A DNA stretch of 64,000 nucleotides, taken from assembly GCA_963970005.1 (NCBI GenBank), contig CAXAMN010003547.1, forward strand, positions 242,816-306,815, given 5' to 3'. Both the position numbers and the translations under genes were made by a program. Source of the DNA: Durusdinium trenchii. Its lineage: Eukaryota > Sar > Dinophyceae > Suessiales > Symbiodiniaceae. The notes under the pieces were generated by a model. That model saw only the letters and a list, made by a program, of their open reading frames with translations, did not search any database and was not told the origin of the DNA. This document shows positions 9,118-20,529 of the stretch, in pieces. The number at the start of each line of letters is the position of its first letter. Position 1 is the first letter of the stretch.

Positions 9118-11030
9118 CTTAGGAATCAAACGGTTTTTCGTTCCCGAGCCCCCGGAATGTCTTGTAAGGTCAATGTCAACTCCGGATTTTTTTGGAATTC
9201 AAAACAAGAACAACTACAGTGGTTTCAGAGTAGATGGCACTGGCACCCCCAAAATGTCTTTTAGATGGGGGATCCATATAAACCACCTTTTGGGACTGTG
9301 CCATCTACTCTCAATCCACTGTAAAAAAAGCAGTTGACCATAAATGACCCGAGAAAAACAACACATTTGAACCTCTAGGATTTTACAACAGGCAAAATAG
9401 AGCCAATTCGTGACTTTGCGTGCGTGCGTGCGTGTGTGTGTGTGTGTGTGTGTATGTGTGTACCCCTTGGAGTCACAGGGATCCTTTTGGATTAGATGTC
9501 TTTACGATTTTTTGTTTCAGCAGGGGGCCGCCGCGGCCGCTGTGCGAGAGAGAGAGAGAGAGCGGAACCCGCTGGTCGGAGTGGGGAAGCGGCAAATAAT
9601 TTGCCTGAGGGAGCTTGACCGACCGAGTCAAAGGGAAGTCACTGCCCGTGGCTTACCAAAACGCGATTCTGCATTTACAGCCTGGATTTAGGGAAGCACT
9701 CAACTTGATTTTTACAGCAGGGGGATGAGGATCCCTTGGTGCCCGGCCAGCACTGACGTACCTGCCTTTCCCTTTTAAGCCTTCTCTGCAGTCACGCATT
9801 GAGCTTTTGGCCCTGCTTCCTCTTGAAGACTTCCAGGCTCCGTAGTTTTACTTGACCTTTTCAGGAATTGGGTACCCGGGTTGGCGTGTGGCAACCGCTT
9901 TCACATCAGCACGCATTTCTATAGGTGTGCCTCTCCCTAGTGATGTCCCTGGATGCAACACCCAGGCACACCCCTCTCCATGCATGTAGAAAAGCACTCA
10001 ATTTGATTTTTACAGCAGGGGATGATCAACTGGATGTATCTCCGCGTGCCTCTTCTTGGGGATGTGTACCCCTTGGAGTCACAGGGATCCTTTTCGATTA
10101 AAGATTTCTTTACGATTTTTTGTTTCAGCAGGGGGCCGCCGCGGCAGCTGTGCGAGAGAGAGAGAGAGAGCGGAACCCGCCGGTCGGAGTGGGGAAGCGG
10201 CAAATCATTTGCTTGAGGGAGCTCGACCGAACGAGTCAAAGGGAAGTCACTGCCCGTGGCTTACCACAACGCGATTCTGCATTTACAGCCTGGATTTAGG
10301 GAAGCACTCAACTTGATTTTCACAGCAGGGGGATGAGGATCCCTTGGTGTGCGTCATCTAACAAAGACCGCACCAAGTGGATGTGATATCAGTGCCCGGC
10401 CAGCACTGACGTACCTGCCTTTCAATTTTAAGCCTCCTCTGCAGTCACGCATTGAGCTTTTGGCCCTGCTTCCTCTTGAAGACCTCCAGGCTCCGTAGGT
10501 TTACTTGACCTTTTCAGGAATTGGGTACCCAGGTTGGCGTGTGGCAAGTGTGTCTCTCCTTAGTGAGAGCCCAGGATGACCCCGAAGAGTGGCCCGTCGC
10601 CGCTTTGAGCATTTTGGAGGCTTCAAGAATCTGGAGACTTTGATTTTTGGAGACTTTGGAACTTTGTACTCACCCTGGTGCCTTAGGTTTTTCACTTAGG
10701 CCGGCGTGTGGCAAACCGCATCAGCGTCCGTACACAAAATCTCAAGTGTGTGTGTGTGTGTGTATGTGTGTGTGTGTGTGTCACTTGGCCATTCCTATCT
10801 GTTCCACGCCTAAAACTGTTCGCACTCGGCGGTACGAAGTACGGGGGGATATTCACCACATTCATTTTAAGATATGTTCGGGTATCGAAACTTGATAGGA
10901 ACCCCCTGCATTCTTCCTCGCGTGCTTCCTGGTCGTGACACGAGAGATAGAAGCAAACCAGAGTCACGTTTCTGTACAACTTGCTTCTGCCAAGCAGCAA
11001 ACCAAACATCCTCGTTTTCGCTTCAATCAA
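9118..11030. other. Intron or linker DNA with duplication and microsatellites
   Basis: No exon recognised. The stretch carries a GT microsatellite at 9418-9462, a second at 10746-10780, and a direct duplication of about 0.45 kb described separately. Short open frames here are shadows of GA and GT tracts. Confidence 0.5.
9458..10545. repeat. Direct duplication, two copies about 606 bp apart
   Basis: The block at 9458-9897, beginning TACCCCTTGGAGTCACAGGG, is repeated at 10064-10545 with few differences. Both copies contain a GAGAGAGA run, GGGGCCGCCGCGGC-like GC sequence and the same TTTACAGCAGGG end. The second copy has an extra segment of about 45 bp (10348-10393). A partial third copy of the TTTACAGCAGGG part lies near 9980-10020. 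No open frame is conserved. It looks like a recent tandem duplication of intron DNA or of a short element. Confidence 0.85.
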
Positions 11031-11033
11031 ACA

Positions 11034-11192
11034 CAAAATCGTCATACCAAACTTCCTCCGGCTCGAAGAATTCTTCGAGCTCTGCACCCAATGCTTTTGG
11101 CCAATGAAAGGGGTTCGATGGGTGGGTTTGGACCATCGCAACTGGTCGCAACGTCGTCTGGGTCCCAGGGTCATTGAAGCTGTTCTCCTGGA
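11034..11192 (-). CDS. Candidate linker exon between modules M5 and M6
   Basis: A CTCCAG|GAG acceptor opens in phase 0 with ENSFNDPGTQTTLRP, continuing through PFHWPKALGAELEEFF to an acidic end (EEVWYDDF) near a TTT|GTGTTT donor. The composition is strongly protein-like (Trp, Pro, acidic helix). It matches none of the module blocks and would form the spacer between M5 and M6. A plus-strand Ser/Asn-rich frame overlaps but is less convincing. Confidence 0.4.
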
Positions 11193-11294
11193 GTGTTGAC
11201 AAGTAGCCATCACCTTCCTGGTGCAGAGCTCAACCGAGGCATGTGACGGCATGTGGTGCGTGTGTGGGGGGCCCTCATGTGTCGCCGACTGGCT

Positions 11295-11545
11295 TTGCAC
11301 AAGACCCATGTCGTGCGGAGCTCTTGGTCCGGTGCATCCGGTTTGTTGACATGGCCCAGTTTGGGGATTTTGTGGTGGCTACCGTCGCCATCGCGGACAT
11401 CAAAGGCCCAAGGACTTTTCCGGGAGTGACATGTCAAACGTGGGAGCCAAGGTATGATGGATCGAGGTGCCATCACTAACCAGAACCCATGGTTCTCGTC
11501 AAACTTCCTTGTTGACATACCCCATTGGCCGCATTGAACGGCCAT
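11295..11545 (-). CDS. Candidate linker exon, unknown
   Basis: Open minus frame with natural composition (SPWAFDVRDGDGSHHK, later NKPDAPDQELRTTWVL). No module block or known domain recognised; borders unresolved. Its position between M5 and M6 makes an inter-module linker plausible. Confidence 0.28.
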
Positions 11546-12063
11546 GTTCGAGCTTCCTCCCTATTCATTGTTGATCAACGGCCAAGCGTTCAAACCTTTT
11601 CTGGGACCCCTCTTGAAGCCTGTCCTCTGGAGCTTCCAACCATGTAACGGGAAACACCCCCAACAAAATCAAAGAGAAAAACAACATGTAACCGGGCTCT
11701 TCCCGATGCCTCCTCCTCCACGCGGGCCAAGCTGATACTCGAGAGGTGCACATGGGGCGATTGCCTGGCGAGGCTTCGGTCCGGAGAGCCTGAACGCCGG
11801 ACGTCCGAGGCCCGGGACTGGAGCGAGCGAGTCAGGCCTTGTTTGACCGCATGTACACCGTTTGCGTTTGATATGTTCACTTCTTGTTATTCCGTTAGGT
11901 TCCTGCTCCTGCCACACCCGCTCATATGAGTTATATGAGCAGAAGCATAGGAAGCGAGAAAAACCTGGGCAAGAGGGTTGCCCGTTTCACCCCGGTAGGT
12001 TGCTGGTAGTACCAAAGCATTCGGGTTTCCGGAGGATCCGCGCGGCGAGGATCCGCGCGGCGC

Positions 12064-12165
12064 CTGATGAACTGAAAGCGGATCTTGCCCTCCTCGTTCG
12101 CTCGTGTGGCACCACTCTTCGTCGCCTTCGTGGACGTTTGTCCAGTGAACGTCCGACCCAGAGAC
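12064..12165 (-). CDS. Modular gene, module M5 blocks 4 and 5
   Basis: Starts at CCTGAG|G. The AA left by the block-3 exon (ending 12785) plus this G makes Lys, giving VNGKSLGRT across the splice, then TSTKATKSGATRANEEGK and GKIRFQFIR. It carries the block-5 core G.I.F.F.R and ends at CAG|GCGCCG, a GC donor. The expected end of the module (SHHVH.SG) may be the SAHITHMSG string about 120 nt further left, not delimited here. The block-5 core matches M2 and M4. Confidence 0.6.
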
Positions 12166-12784
12166 CTCAGGCGGAGCAGTGAGGCCAGGCCAGCGGAGCA
12201 AAGCAGGGGGGACGTTCTCCGAGGGTGGGGGGGACGTGCTCCGCCTCCGAAGCTCGAGAAAGAAGTTCTGAAGTGCGTGAACTGACGAAGAACTTCGCCC
12301 CCTGTATCTGGGGCAGCCAAACCATGCACAACAAGTTGAACTCCAATTTGTTTTCCACCCCAAAACGCCATCGAAGCCTCACACTGGAAAGCCAAATTGG
12401 TTGGTCAAACTACAATGACTAACCAAATCCTGACAAAAAAACACCGGCAATCCACTGGTCTGCCCAATTGGTCCCCAAACCAACGAAGTGCATCACAAAA
12501 TCTGAAGCGATCGCGCGATCGTGCCGCTGGGTCAACGCCATGGGTAGGCACACCTTCCAGATCCCCCCCCCTCGTCACCTGCCTGGCCCGGTCAAGAAGG
12601 GGGTCTTCTGCATCTGGAAGAAGGTCCGACCCGCGAACACCCAGACATTTGGGGTTCAGTCGTGTTCAATCATGTTCAGTGACCCTATACTACCGGCCTA
12701 TACCTTTGACCCGTTCTTCTCCGCCGCGAAAAAAAACCCAAATGCTGCGCCGCACAGAGGCGAAACCGCCCAGCGCCCAGCGGC

Positions 12785-12866
12785 TTGCCGTTGACTTTGA
12801 GCGGGTTCCAACCCGGGCCCCAACGGCCGTGGGCAAACTGATAGATTTTGAAAGCATAGAGCTTGC
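12785..12866 (-). CDS. Modular gene, module M5 block 3
   Basis: After ACCAG|G the frame reads KLYAFKIYQFAHG, then GWNPLKVNG, the clearest Y.F.IYQFA ... NPL.VNG example in the window. The single G left by the block-2 exon plus GC here rebuilds Gly (GLEPG-KLYAF). The 3' end at AA|GCCGCT uses a GC donor; ending at GTG-free sequence would break the join to 12165. Long frames covering 12690-13022 run through the flanking introns and are not genes. Confidence 0.65.
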
Positions 12867-13413
12867 CTGGTGGCGTTTTGGTTTTCCGGAGCCCGTTGGA
12901 AGAAGTCCAGCTCGGGAAAAACATGTCGCAGAAGCTGCCACATCACGAACACTGGATCGCATGGTCAGGTGAGGGCTAGCTTGGAGGGAAACCCAAAATC
13001 CAAAGACCAAATGACTGAGCAAGCTTGCTCACATCCAGCGTTCCTCTGGATGTTCGGTTATGTTACGCTTCATGTGGCGTTCCGGGCGGTTCGCATGACC
13101 GGGACTCCAGACCACGGTCTTGCATGCGTTTGCCAAGCCACGCTGACCGGGACGACGTCCCGGCGCCTTCGACGTTTGAACTGGGTTTTCGTGTTCGAAA
13201 AATTGAGAGGGCGACCCTCTGAGGCGTCTGAGGACGACCCTTGGATGTGTGGATGAGATGGTGCTCGACCTTGATGCCAGCCTGGTGACCCGATGTTGCA
13301 CAGAAGCTGCAACTTGGAGGGATTGATCACAGAAATGCATAGGGGTATTTATGAAGGATCGGCGACCTTCTCAACCCCACTACTTCCTTGTGGCCACCTC
13401 CCTTCCATCGTAC

Positions 13414-13477
13414 CTGGCTCCAAGCCATAGACATTGGCCCACGCAGCGCCAGGTTTGTTCCGCAAAAAGCCCTTGGC
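13414..13477 (-). CDS. Modular gene, module M5 block 2
   Basis: A 64-nt exon between CCAAG|GCC and G|GTACGA. It encodes AKGFLRNKPGAAWANVYG followed by LEPG: the GFLRN.PG..A..V.GLEPG signature. Phase 0 at the start matches the TAT|GTGACG end of block 1 (WTHTRTY-AKGFLRN), and phase 1 at the end matches block 3. All junctions of this module agree, so M5 is the best-supported example of the exon organisation. Confidence 0.68.
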
Positions 13478-13965
13478 CTTGGCCCCCGCCGTCCCCTCCC
13501 ACCAGTCCCGCTTCGCGGGGTCGGAGGCGACGACCGCTGGACGACCGAGGACGTGTCGGAAGAAGACCAGCGCTGAACAGCTGCTCGAGCCGGTCAAGAC
13601 CAACCGCTTGCTCGTGGGCCACCGGGTGCGGTTTTTCCCGAGCAGGTTGAAGGCTACACCTGCACCAAATAAGCGAGCAGCGACACCAGTAACATGTTCC
13701 TTGACGCTTCATGCAGCCATATGGTCTTGCCAGTACACCAGCAACAAAAGAAATCACCGGTTCTGAATCATCTACCGTGGTAAATCGGTAAGATCCGGCA
13801 AACCCGAGCCTCTGTGCCATGCGCGGAGGCTAAGTGATCAGAAGAATCCAACCCACAGACTTCAAACCACCAACCAGCTCCAGGATGAATCTCATTTCAC
13901 AGAAAAGATCAGAAAAGGACACCGCCAAAGAAATGATTGGTTCGAAACGTGTATCGCCACGTCAC

Positions 13966-14033
13966 ATAGGTCCGGGTGTGGGTCCAGCCCTTCAGTTCGA
14001 CGACATAGCCATTGCTCAACATGTGGATGTAAC
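13966..14033 (-). CDS. Modular gene, module M5 block 1
   Basis: Encodes GYIHMLSNGYVVELKG then WTHTRTY, ending at a canonical GTGACG donor. An acceptor AACCCAG|G precedes GYIHM; an open frame upstream (KCMEFAPVNP) leaves a slightly longer exon possible. The N(G)GYVV.L.GWTHTR motif is the hallmark of the repeated module and recurs at 9.0, 20.2, 30.9 and 33.7 kb. Confidence 0.65.
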
Positions 14034-14109
14034 CTGGGTTGACAGGTGCAAACTCCATGCATTTTGAACTGTGAACGTCGACCAATTCTTCCACGAGGGC
14101 AGAACACAA

Positions 14110-15300
14110 TTATAGGACCCTTGCCATCCTATTCCTATATGCATGCCAAGCACTGTAACACGTTATGGTTGGTCTCAAAATAATAGGCCAAGCGTTCAAA
14201 CCAGCGACGGGCTGAGTTTGTTGAGGAAGAATGAATATACCAGGACAAACTAACAAGCATGACAAGCATAGTTCGAGCCGGGGTGAACAAAAGCTAGCAG
14301 AAAGCTTGGGGGATACCTTGCGACTTGAGCACACGGAAGCAGAAGAAAGTATGAAGACAAAAAGAAAAAAGGATATAAATTATAAACATCAACAAAAATA
14401 CACAAACACTCAAACCTCCTGTGCTCCTTGTGCGGATCTTGCTCTGCCGTTGTCTGCAGAGTCTGCCTTTTTTGTGGGTGCACGGGTGCCTTCGGGTGCA
14501 GCGGTAGGTTCTACGGTCAAGTGGAGCTTTCACAGCTGGCTGGTCAGTTCCTTAGTCCCTGCTCGTGAAGCGGTCAGTGAATGATAAAATGCTAAGGCTT
14601 GCTAAGGCAAACTGACCGGCGAAAACAAAGCATATGGGTCGGGTGGATTGTCCGCGGTTTTTTGAGGTCTTCACAGGTGGTGGCATTCTATGTTGCCGTT
14701 GGTTCAGTTCTATAGCTGCGCACATTGTAGCTTCTGATTGGTGACAGGATCATTTTCAGGTGGTATGTTATGCGCTGTAATACCGACCAGGAGTGCAATG
14801 AAAGGGACCGAGAGCTGGGGAGTTGAGAGCCGCCGGAGAAGCGTGGAACCTGCACAGGCGGACACTCCCTCGCCTCACCAAGTTCCTAGGTCTCCCAGAA
14901 ACTGTCCTGCTTCTTGACTAACAAAGCACTGGCACGCGGAAGACAAAACTTGACTCAGTACTCCAAGATGTTGTTACCAGTATTGTTCAAAGTTTCCATG
15001 TTCGTTGCTTTAAGGCATGAGAATGAGAAGGATAAGAAACGTGCTTGGAGCAGCTCGCTGCTGGTTCGACACCCCATTCCCTCACTGCGGACTGGACTCG
15101 GCTCCCTCCACGGTACCGCGAAGTGGGCACCGCGGTGCCCGGTCTGCCTGCGGTGGGCACCGATGGTCTTTGCTTGCCGAGCAGCCCATTTTCTCATTGA
15201 GGTTCCGGTTGGGATGCGGGTGAGGCAGGAAGGTCTGCTTCGACAATGGAGGCAAAGCTTCCATCTTGGCCTGGAAAACGACCATCGCGAAAGAATTTGG
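14110..15300. other. Intron DNA between M4 and M5, no clear exon
   Basis: No exon with module similarity. A short frame at 15082-15285 minus is protein-like in places but has no consistent borders. Confidence 0.35.
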
Positions 15301-15419
15301 GCATTTCCAATGGTTTCAGCTCGAACTCATGTAGTCAGTCTACTCATTCTTCCCTTCTTTCCACACTCTTCTGCGGTGCAAAAGCATCCGCCATCTCCAC
15401 CCATCCACCCGGACTCCAC

Positions 15420-15518
15420 CCTCCGGTCCTCGCGCAGCTTCCGGATGGCCAGGTGCGAGAGGTGCACAAAGCGCGCAGAGACCTTGGCGAACTTGAACTC
15501 AATCCGCCCGTTCGCGTC
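15420..15518 (-). CDS. Modular gene, module M4 block 5
   Basis: Begins at GCCGAG|GAC and reads DANGRIEFKFAKVSARF, then VHLSHLAIRKL and a charged tail, ending near G|GTGGAG. It is the full block-5 pattern (DGKI.F.F.R.S..VHLSGLAI). Joined to the exon at 16774-16911 it gives STAD-DANGRIEF in phase 0. The intervening intron contains the 24-bp minisatellite and the first N gap. Confidence 0.62.
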
Positions 15519-15907
15519 CTCGGCGGAAGGGGCGCGCGGAAGGAGCACACGGGGGATCGGGGGGGGCCTGAGGGTGGAGCACCCGTGACGTAGGAGGGTG
15601 GAACAATGGCCGGGTGGAGCACCCGATGCGGTAGAATTCCAGAAACCGCTTTGAAAGTGGCACGTCCTCGGGGCTTCGGATGGGTTTGGTGGTTCATGGA
15701 AGTGGCACCCGGTGGCTGCAGCTGCCAAGAAACGAAAGGGAATCGTAAGGGGCCCGTCGGAAGGGCCCACTGGACGCTGCGACGGCTTGTGTGCTCTATG
15801 GACATCTCACAACATATGTTTGAAATTGTTCCCCAATGGCCATGCTATGGGGTCTTGCAAAACTAATAGGCGGACGGGCGCCGTCGGGTCACCGTCAGAG
15901 CTGGTGG

Positions 15908-16446
15908 GCGGATGGTGTCCCGGTCATGTCTTGATGGCGTCCGGGTCATGTGATGGTGTCCCGGTCATGTGATGGTGTCCCGGTCATGTTGTGATGGTGT
16001 CCCGGTCATGTTTTGATGGTGTCCCGGTCGTGTTGTGANNNNNNNNNNNNNNNNNNNNNNNNNNNNNNNNNNNNNNNNNNNNNNNNNNNNNNNNNNNNNN
16101 NNNNNNNNNNNNNNNNNNNNNNNNNNNNNNNNNNNNNNNNNNNNNNNNNNNNNNNNNNNNNNNNNNNNNNNNNNNNNNNNNNNNNNNNNNNNNNNNNNNN
16201 NNNNNNNNNNNNNNNNNNNNNNNNNNNNNNNNNNNNNNNNNNNNNNNNNNNNNNNNNNNNNNNNNNNNNNNNNNNNNNNNNNNNNNNNNNNNGTCCCGAT
16301 CATGTGATGGTGGCGCGGTCATGTTGTGATGGTGTCCCGATCATGTTTTGATTGTCCCAGTCATGTTGTGACGGTGTCTCGGTCATGTTTTGATGGTGCC
16401 CTGGTCATTTTGTGATGGTGTCCCGGTCATGTGATGATGGTGTCCA
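15908..16446. repeat. 24-bp minisatellite with N gap
   Basis: Tandem units of GATGGTGTCCCGGTCATGTT(G/T)T of about 22-26 bp on both sides of an N gap, inside the M4 intron. The gap probably hides more of the same array. Confidence 0.9.
16039..16292. other. Assembly gap (N)
   Basis: 254 unknown bases inside the minisatellite. Frames reported across it are meaningless. Confidence 0.99.
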
Positions 16447-16773
16447 AGGAAGAGATGGTCGATGTGTTGAAAACAGCAGCTGTTTCCAGATTTTTCTTTT
16501 TGTCCCGGTTTGTATCTTGCTATTGGGGTCTCCAGCTGGGCTAATTTGAATGGTGTTCGGAACGCTTTTTACAACCCACCAGATCATGCAAATGCGCCAC
16601 CAGCCAAACATAACACTTTCCACACACATTCCACACAAACCAAGGCGGGGGCAAGAAGTTCCCTCACCGTGGCAGCGTTGCTGAACGGCGTCGTTCTTCG
16701 CCCCGTGGGACGTCCCCCGTCCTCGTCCCACCTCCTTGGGACGTCCCGACCGTGGAACCACGTCTCGCCGAGC

Positions 16774-16911
16774 ATCGGCCGTGCTCATTCCCAACGCTGC
16801 GGGGTTCATGCTCTTACCCTGATACGTTTTCCCCTGGTAGATGTTGTTCGCCCAGAGATTGTTCCAGCCGTAGACAATCGGATGATTGTTGTACTGGTAG
16901 AATTTCCAGAC
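16774..16911 (-). CDS. Modular gene, module M4 blocks 3 and 4
   Basis: Starts at ACCAAG|GTC, phase 0, with VWKFYQYNNHPIVYGWNN, then IYQGKTYQGKSMNPAALG and STAD. This is block 3 (Y.F.IYQF) fused to block 4 (G.T.QG.S..P.A.G). It joins without phase loss to the block-2 exon ending 18501 (GLEPGASY-VWKFYQY). The 3' end is placed at GAT|GCTCGG (GC donor); a GT donor 15 nt further (16759) is possible. Confidence 0.62.
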
Positions 16912-17576
16912 CTTGGTCACTGCAAGACCGAACGAAGTGAAGGAACTCAATTCTGACGTTCCATCAGGGCAAGAATCAAGAAGACCCCTTGCGCTAGAGG
17001 GAAGTAATGTTTTGCGGGAGAAGAACTCCTGTCACCCTTCAGGTGATACCATTCGTGCCGCTAGAAACATGCAGAAATTGACATGGACTATGAAAAAAAA
17101 TCCTTCTTGAAATGAACGCATAATATATAACGCATACTATTTGGGGATGCGTCAACTGTATACTGGGTCGCTTACTGTTTGAAGTTTGTTCCAACAACTT
17201 GCCCGGAATGAGTTCATTCGACGATATCTCTCCAAATAAAAGTAAACACCACTAAGCCACTAAGTACGATTTTGGGCGTTATAGTAGCTGTCGGGTTCTT
17301 ACTTACAGCTGCAACTGGAACTGACCTTCACAAAGAAAACCATGTATCATTGCTACTGTTCCTTGGTCGTCCAGCACAAGTAATAAACGATGATCTCGTC
17401 TCTGCAGCCCCCGAGTCAGAAGTCGATGAACATGGGTTGGGAGTTGGGAGGTCCTTGGCTTGGAAACATTACTTTCCCTCCAAAAAAACAACAGCGTGGC
17501 CCGCCCGCCACTCAGGACTCAGGTGAGGGTCTCCAGATGTTATGTCAATGTTTTCCACCCGCCTCCTCCGCCGTAT

Positions 17577-17632
17577 CGTCCTCTCCTCCTCCTCCTCCTC
17601 CGCCTCCTCCTCCTCCTGCTCCCCTCCTCATC
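17577..17632. repeat. CTC trinucleotide microsatellite
   Basis: CCTCCT run inside an intron, producing poly-Gly or poly-Arg shadow frames on minus. Confidence 0.9.
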
Positions 17633-17819
17633 TGTGCGCGCTGAATTTCGGGTGCTCGAGATGTGGATTGGTGCACACTGGGCTGTTGGTGGCTGCACGC
17701 TGGACTCCTGCCACGTACAGCTGCGTTGTGGTGTGCCCTGGCCTTTTGCCAGAACAAATATATACCAAAGCAAAGCACAAAACATGCTGTAAGATACTGT
17801 AAGATATACAATACTTATT

Positions 17820-18310
17820 GCCAGCACAAATGTCAAAACAACTCTCACATACTCTCAGAGCACATGCTTGTACATGTGTCAAAGCAACTGTTGGAACACT
17901 TGTCAAGCGCGATGCCAGAACAAGTATGACAGCATGCGACAAAGTAAAAATTTTGTCAAAATAAGTATCTATATATATATATATGTTTATTGTTATGTGT
18001 GTGTATTGTCAGAACACATATCAGAACAAATGGCAGATTTACCGCAGAACTCAGAACGCGCGCCCGAAGACATGACAGAACAAATGTCAGAACACACAGA
18101 TACATTGTGATATTATATATATAAGATGTGCTATGTCAGAGTCGAAGTCACGTCATATGTCACAGCACACATGCCAGATTTGATGCCCGCGCACATGTCA
18201 GATGTACATGCCAGAGGAAATGTCAGAACATATGTCAGACTTGAAAGCAGGACAGATGTCACAACACATGCCCAGGATAGCCTGTCAGGATAGCCTGTCA
18301 ATACATGTGC
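17820..18310. repeat. Degenerate ATGTCAGAACA repeat
   Basis: Many scattered copies of an 11-13-mer (ATGTCAGAACACATG and variants) at irregular spacing inside the M4 intron. A similar but more decayed set (CATGTCA, CAGCATGAC) lies at about 27990-28470. No coding content. Confidence 0.6.
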
Positions 18311-18500
18311 CCTGCCTTCTTCCAAGTCGCCTCTTCGGCTGCGCAAAGCCCTTGGTCAGTGACGCCCGTCCCTTTGCCGAGGTCGACTGGGGGGCGCCTC
18401 GTTGGATCCGACCGGACACTCCTCCCCAACCACAGGCGCCTCGCACCGGGCGCCCACCACGCAGGCCTCCCCCGGTCCACCTCCGAACCCATCGAGGCAC

Positions 18501-18589
18501 ATAGGAAGCGCCAGGCTCAAGGCCCGAGACCACCGCCTCAGTGTGGAGTTCACCGTGCGATCCGGGGTGGACCGTGGACCGCAGCTGTC
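18501..18589 (-). CDS. Modular gene, module M4 block 2
   Basis: From CTCGAG|GA the frame reads GQLRSTVHPGSHGELHTE then AVVSGLEPGASY, ending TAT|GTGCCT. The AVVSGLEPG core is exact; the GFLRN.PG part is altered to GQLRSTVHPG. Phase 0 at the end matches the next exon at 16911. Block 1 of M4 was not found with confidence. Confidence 0.6.
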
Positions 18590-19358
18590 CTCGAGAGATC
18601 CGTGGCCCCGTGGCGAAGGAAAGATCCATATGATGTGGATGGCATCCCGGCACAAAGGTTTGAAAGTGGGTGAAACTCATCTAGCTAGCGGTGAATTCCA
18701 AAAAGCAAAGAAGAGGCGGCAATAGGAGATTGAGAAGATACTGGATCATTTTGAGATATTTTGAGACACCATGGGTTCTGTGCACACATCAATACAAACC
18801 TACGAAGTTTAGATGAGATTGTTAGATTGTCTCCTCAAAGTGAAAGACTGTTCAACAGCCGCTTGACCAGAAACTCAACGACCGTCACCCTTTTGGTCAA
18901 GCTCACACGTTGTTCCTTGCTGTTGAGAAGCCCGCTGAGACGAAACCTTGGATAGACCCTCAGCTCATCTCCACCAGGCAGTTTTCAAGGAGCCTCCTCA
19001 CATCTCATCTGACATCATCTGACGAAATGCTGGCACCCAACGAATGGTGTTGTGCCTTCGAAAGCATCGGCAACGGATGGAGCCGCTGCTTTCGCAAAAA
19101 AACAAAATCGACTCGTTAAACCCACCCAAATGGCAACTTTTGGGATGGTTTTGGTGTCGTACAATCCCCAAGATGGCTGTTCTGTCTTGTTCATTGTTGT
19201 TCTTATATTGTTCTATGTTGTTCTTATATATAGAACATGTCAGAACCAAAGTGACAATCCCCAAGTGGCTTGTGCTGCCATCTACTCTGCGACCGTCTGC
19301 CAATCCACCAGCGAATCATCCAGAAAAGTGGGAACGCTTCACGGGGGCGAAACACCGC

Positions 19359-19374
19359 GCGCGCGCGCGCGTCT
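19359..19374. repeat. CG dinucleotide run
   Basis: GCGCGCGCGCGCGC beside the M3 block-2 exon, possibly Z-DNA-forming. Confidence 0.8.
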
Positions 19375-19390
19375 CCCCGCGGTGTCTCAC

Positions 19391-19475
19391 GTCAGCGCGG
19401 TGGACTCCCGTGGACTTCCTCCCAGGCGCCGTGGCCGGCCCTGTGGCGGTGCGCAAGAACCCCAGGGCATAGGTC
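19391..19475 (-). CDS. Modular gene, module M3 block 2
   Basis: Starts CCAAG|G and reads TYALGFLRTATGPATAPG, then a basic tail to AC|GTGAGA. TYALGFLR is the module signature, but the GLEPG end is missing; the copy may be diverged or the donor may lie earlier. The leading G completes Arg with the CG left by the block-1 exon at 20216 (WTHTR-TYALGFLR). Confidence 0.5.
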
Positions 19476-20215
19476 CTTGGAGTGAAAAATCCACTCCGCT
19501 CCGGAGGATGGAACAGAGACCTATAGACGGCACGGTCCCACCCTTTTTGGGCTTCGAAGAAACGTCCAAAGAAGCACGGGTTTCAGGGGCAGGCACCAAG
19601 GGTACGGGGGTGCCCCGTTCAACCGAACCTCAACGACCGGAGGGGTCGACCGATCGGCCTCCGGATCGGCCGCGGAGCGCGGAGCGGCTCACACGGAAGC
19701 GGAAGTTTTTTCATGCAGGTCCAAGGCGTGACCATGGGAAAGTGCGAAATCCCTTGAAAAATCCATGGAAGGTGCTTGGGGGGTTGAAACCTCCCGCACC
19801 GAAAAGCTGTCGACGTTTCCAATTCCCTAAAGTGAAAGGCTTCTGCATGGTCGTGGTGAAAGTGGGTGACTCCTGTAGAAATACTTCACATTGCTTGACA
19901 CAAGTCTGATGGTGGACATCATCCATACCCTTGGATCAAAACGGCAAAGCCTTGGGAACTCCAAAAGGGAACTGGAAGAAGGTCTCCAGTCCAGAAAAAT
20001 GCGGTGGTCCAAGGTCCTGTCCCCCAAGATCCAGAGCACAGTGCACCTGCAGTTCATAGTTGTTCACCTCATGGAGAATTTCAGGCCTCCCACCCCTATC
20101 AGCTGCCGGAAAACAAATCGAACCAGCTGGTGCAACGACCGACCCGCTGCTTCGTTCGTTCGTGCCAAACGAAAACCCGCCCCGAACGACTTCGGTAACT
20201 TTGGTGCCACGGCTC

Positions 20216-20296
20216 CGAGTGTGAGTCCATCCGGTCAAAGCCACGGAATAGCCATTCTGCAACTTGAAATGGTAGGTCTTGTGCACGTTCAAGGTC
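20216..20296 (-). CDS. Modular gene, module M3 block 1
   Basis: From ATCCAG|G the frame reads TLNVHKTYHFKLQNGYSV followed by ALTGWTHTR. It is an almost exact NGY.V.L.GWTHTR block. The only phase-compatible end found is CTCG|GAGCCG, a GA donor. Downstream in M3 only block 2 is recognisable. Confidence 0.6.
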
Positions 20297-20529
20297 CTGG
20301 ATGAACTTTGCCGTCCCGCTAGGCTGCTAGGGCAAAAAGCCAGAAACATCAGATGTTGTTGATGTGTCATATCATCTGATCAGTTGCCTTTGAAAGGCAA
20401 ACCTCCAATCCATGGCTGTCAGTCCATCGTCGTCTCAATTTTCTAATGGTTTGTCAGGCCATTTGTGTTCAGGAGGTCTCCATCTCTCCCATGCTGTGGA
20501 CTCCACTTCTTTGTTCCAAAGAAAGAACA

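Noticed and set aside
1198-11192. Reassigned TGA codon (TGA = Trp)
   Set aside because: In-frame TGA occurs inside a few coding-like stretches (near 1.55, 1.87 and 11.04 kb), but the well-supported module exons use TGG for Trp and need no reassignment. Splicing or pseudogenes explain the rest.
17540-17850. Poly-Arg / poly-Gly frames
   Set aside because: Products of the CTC trinucleotide microsatellite.
18300-18395. Minus frame VDLGKGTGVTDQG...ATWKKAG resembling block 4
   Set aside because: It lies inside the intron between M4 block 2 (18501) and block 3 (16911), which join perfectly in phase without it; M4 already has a block 4.
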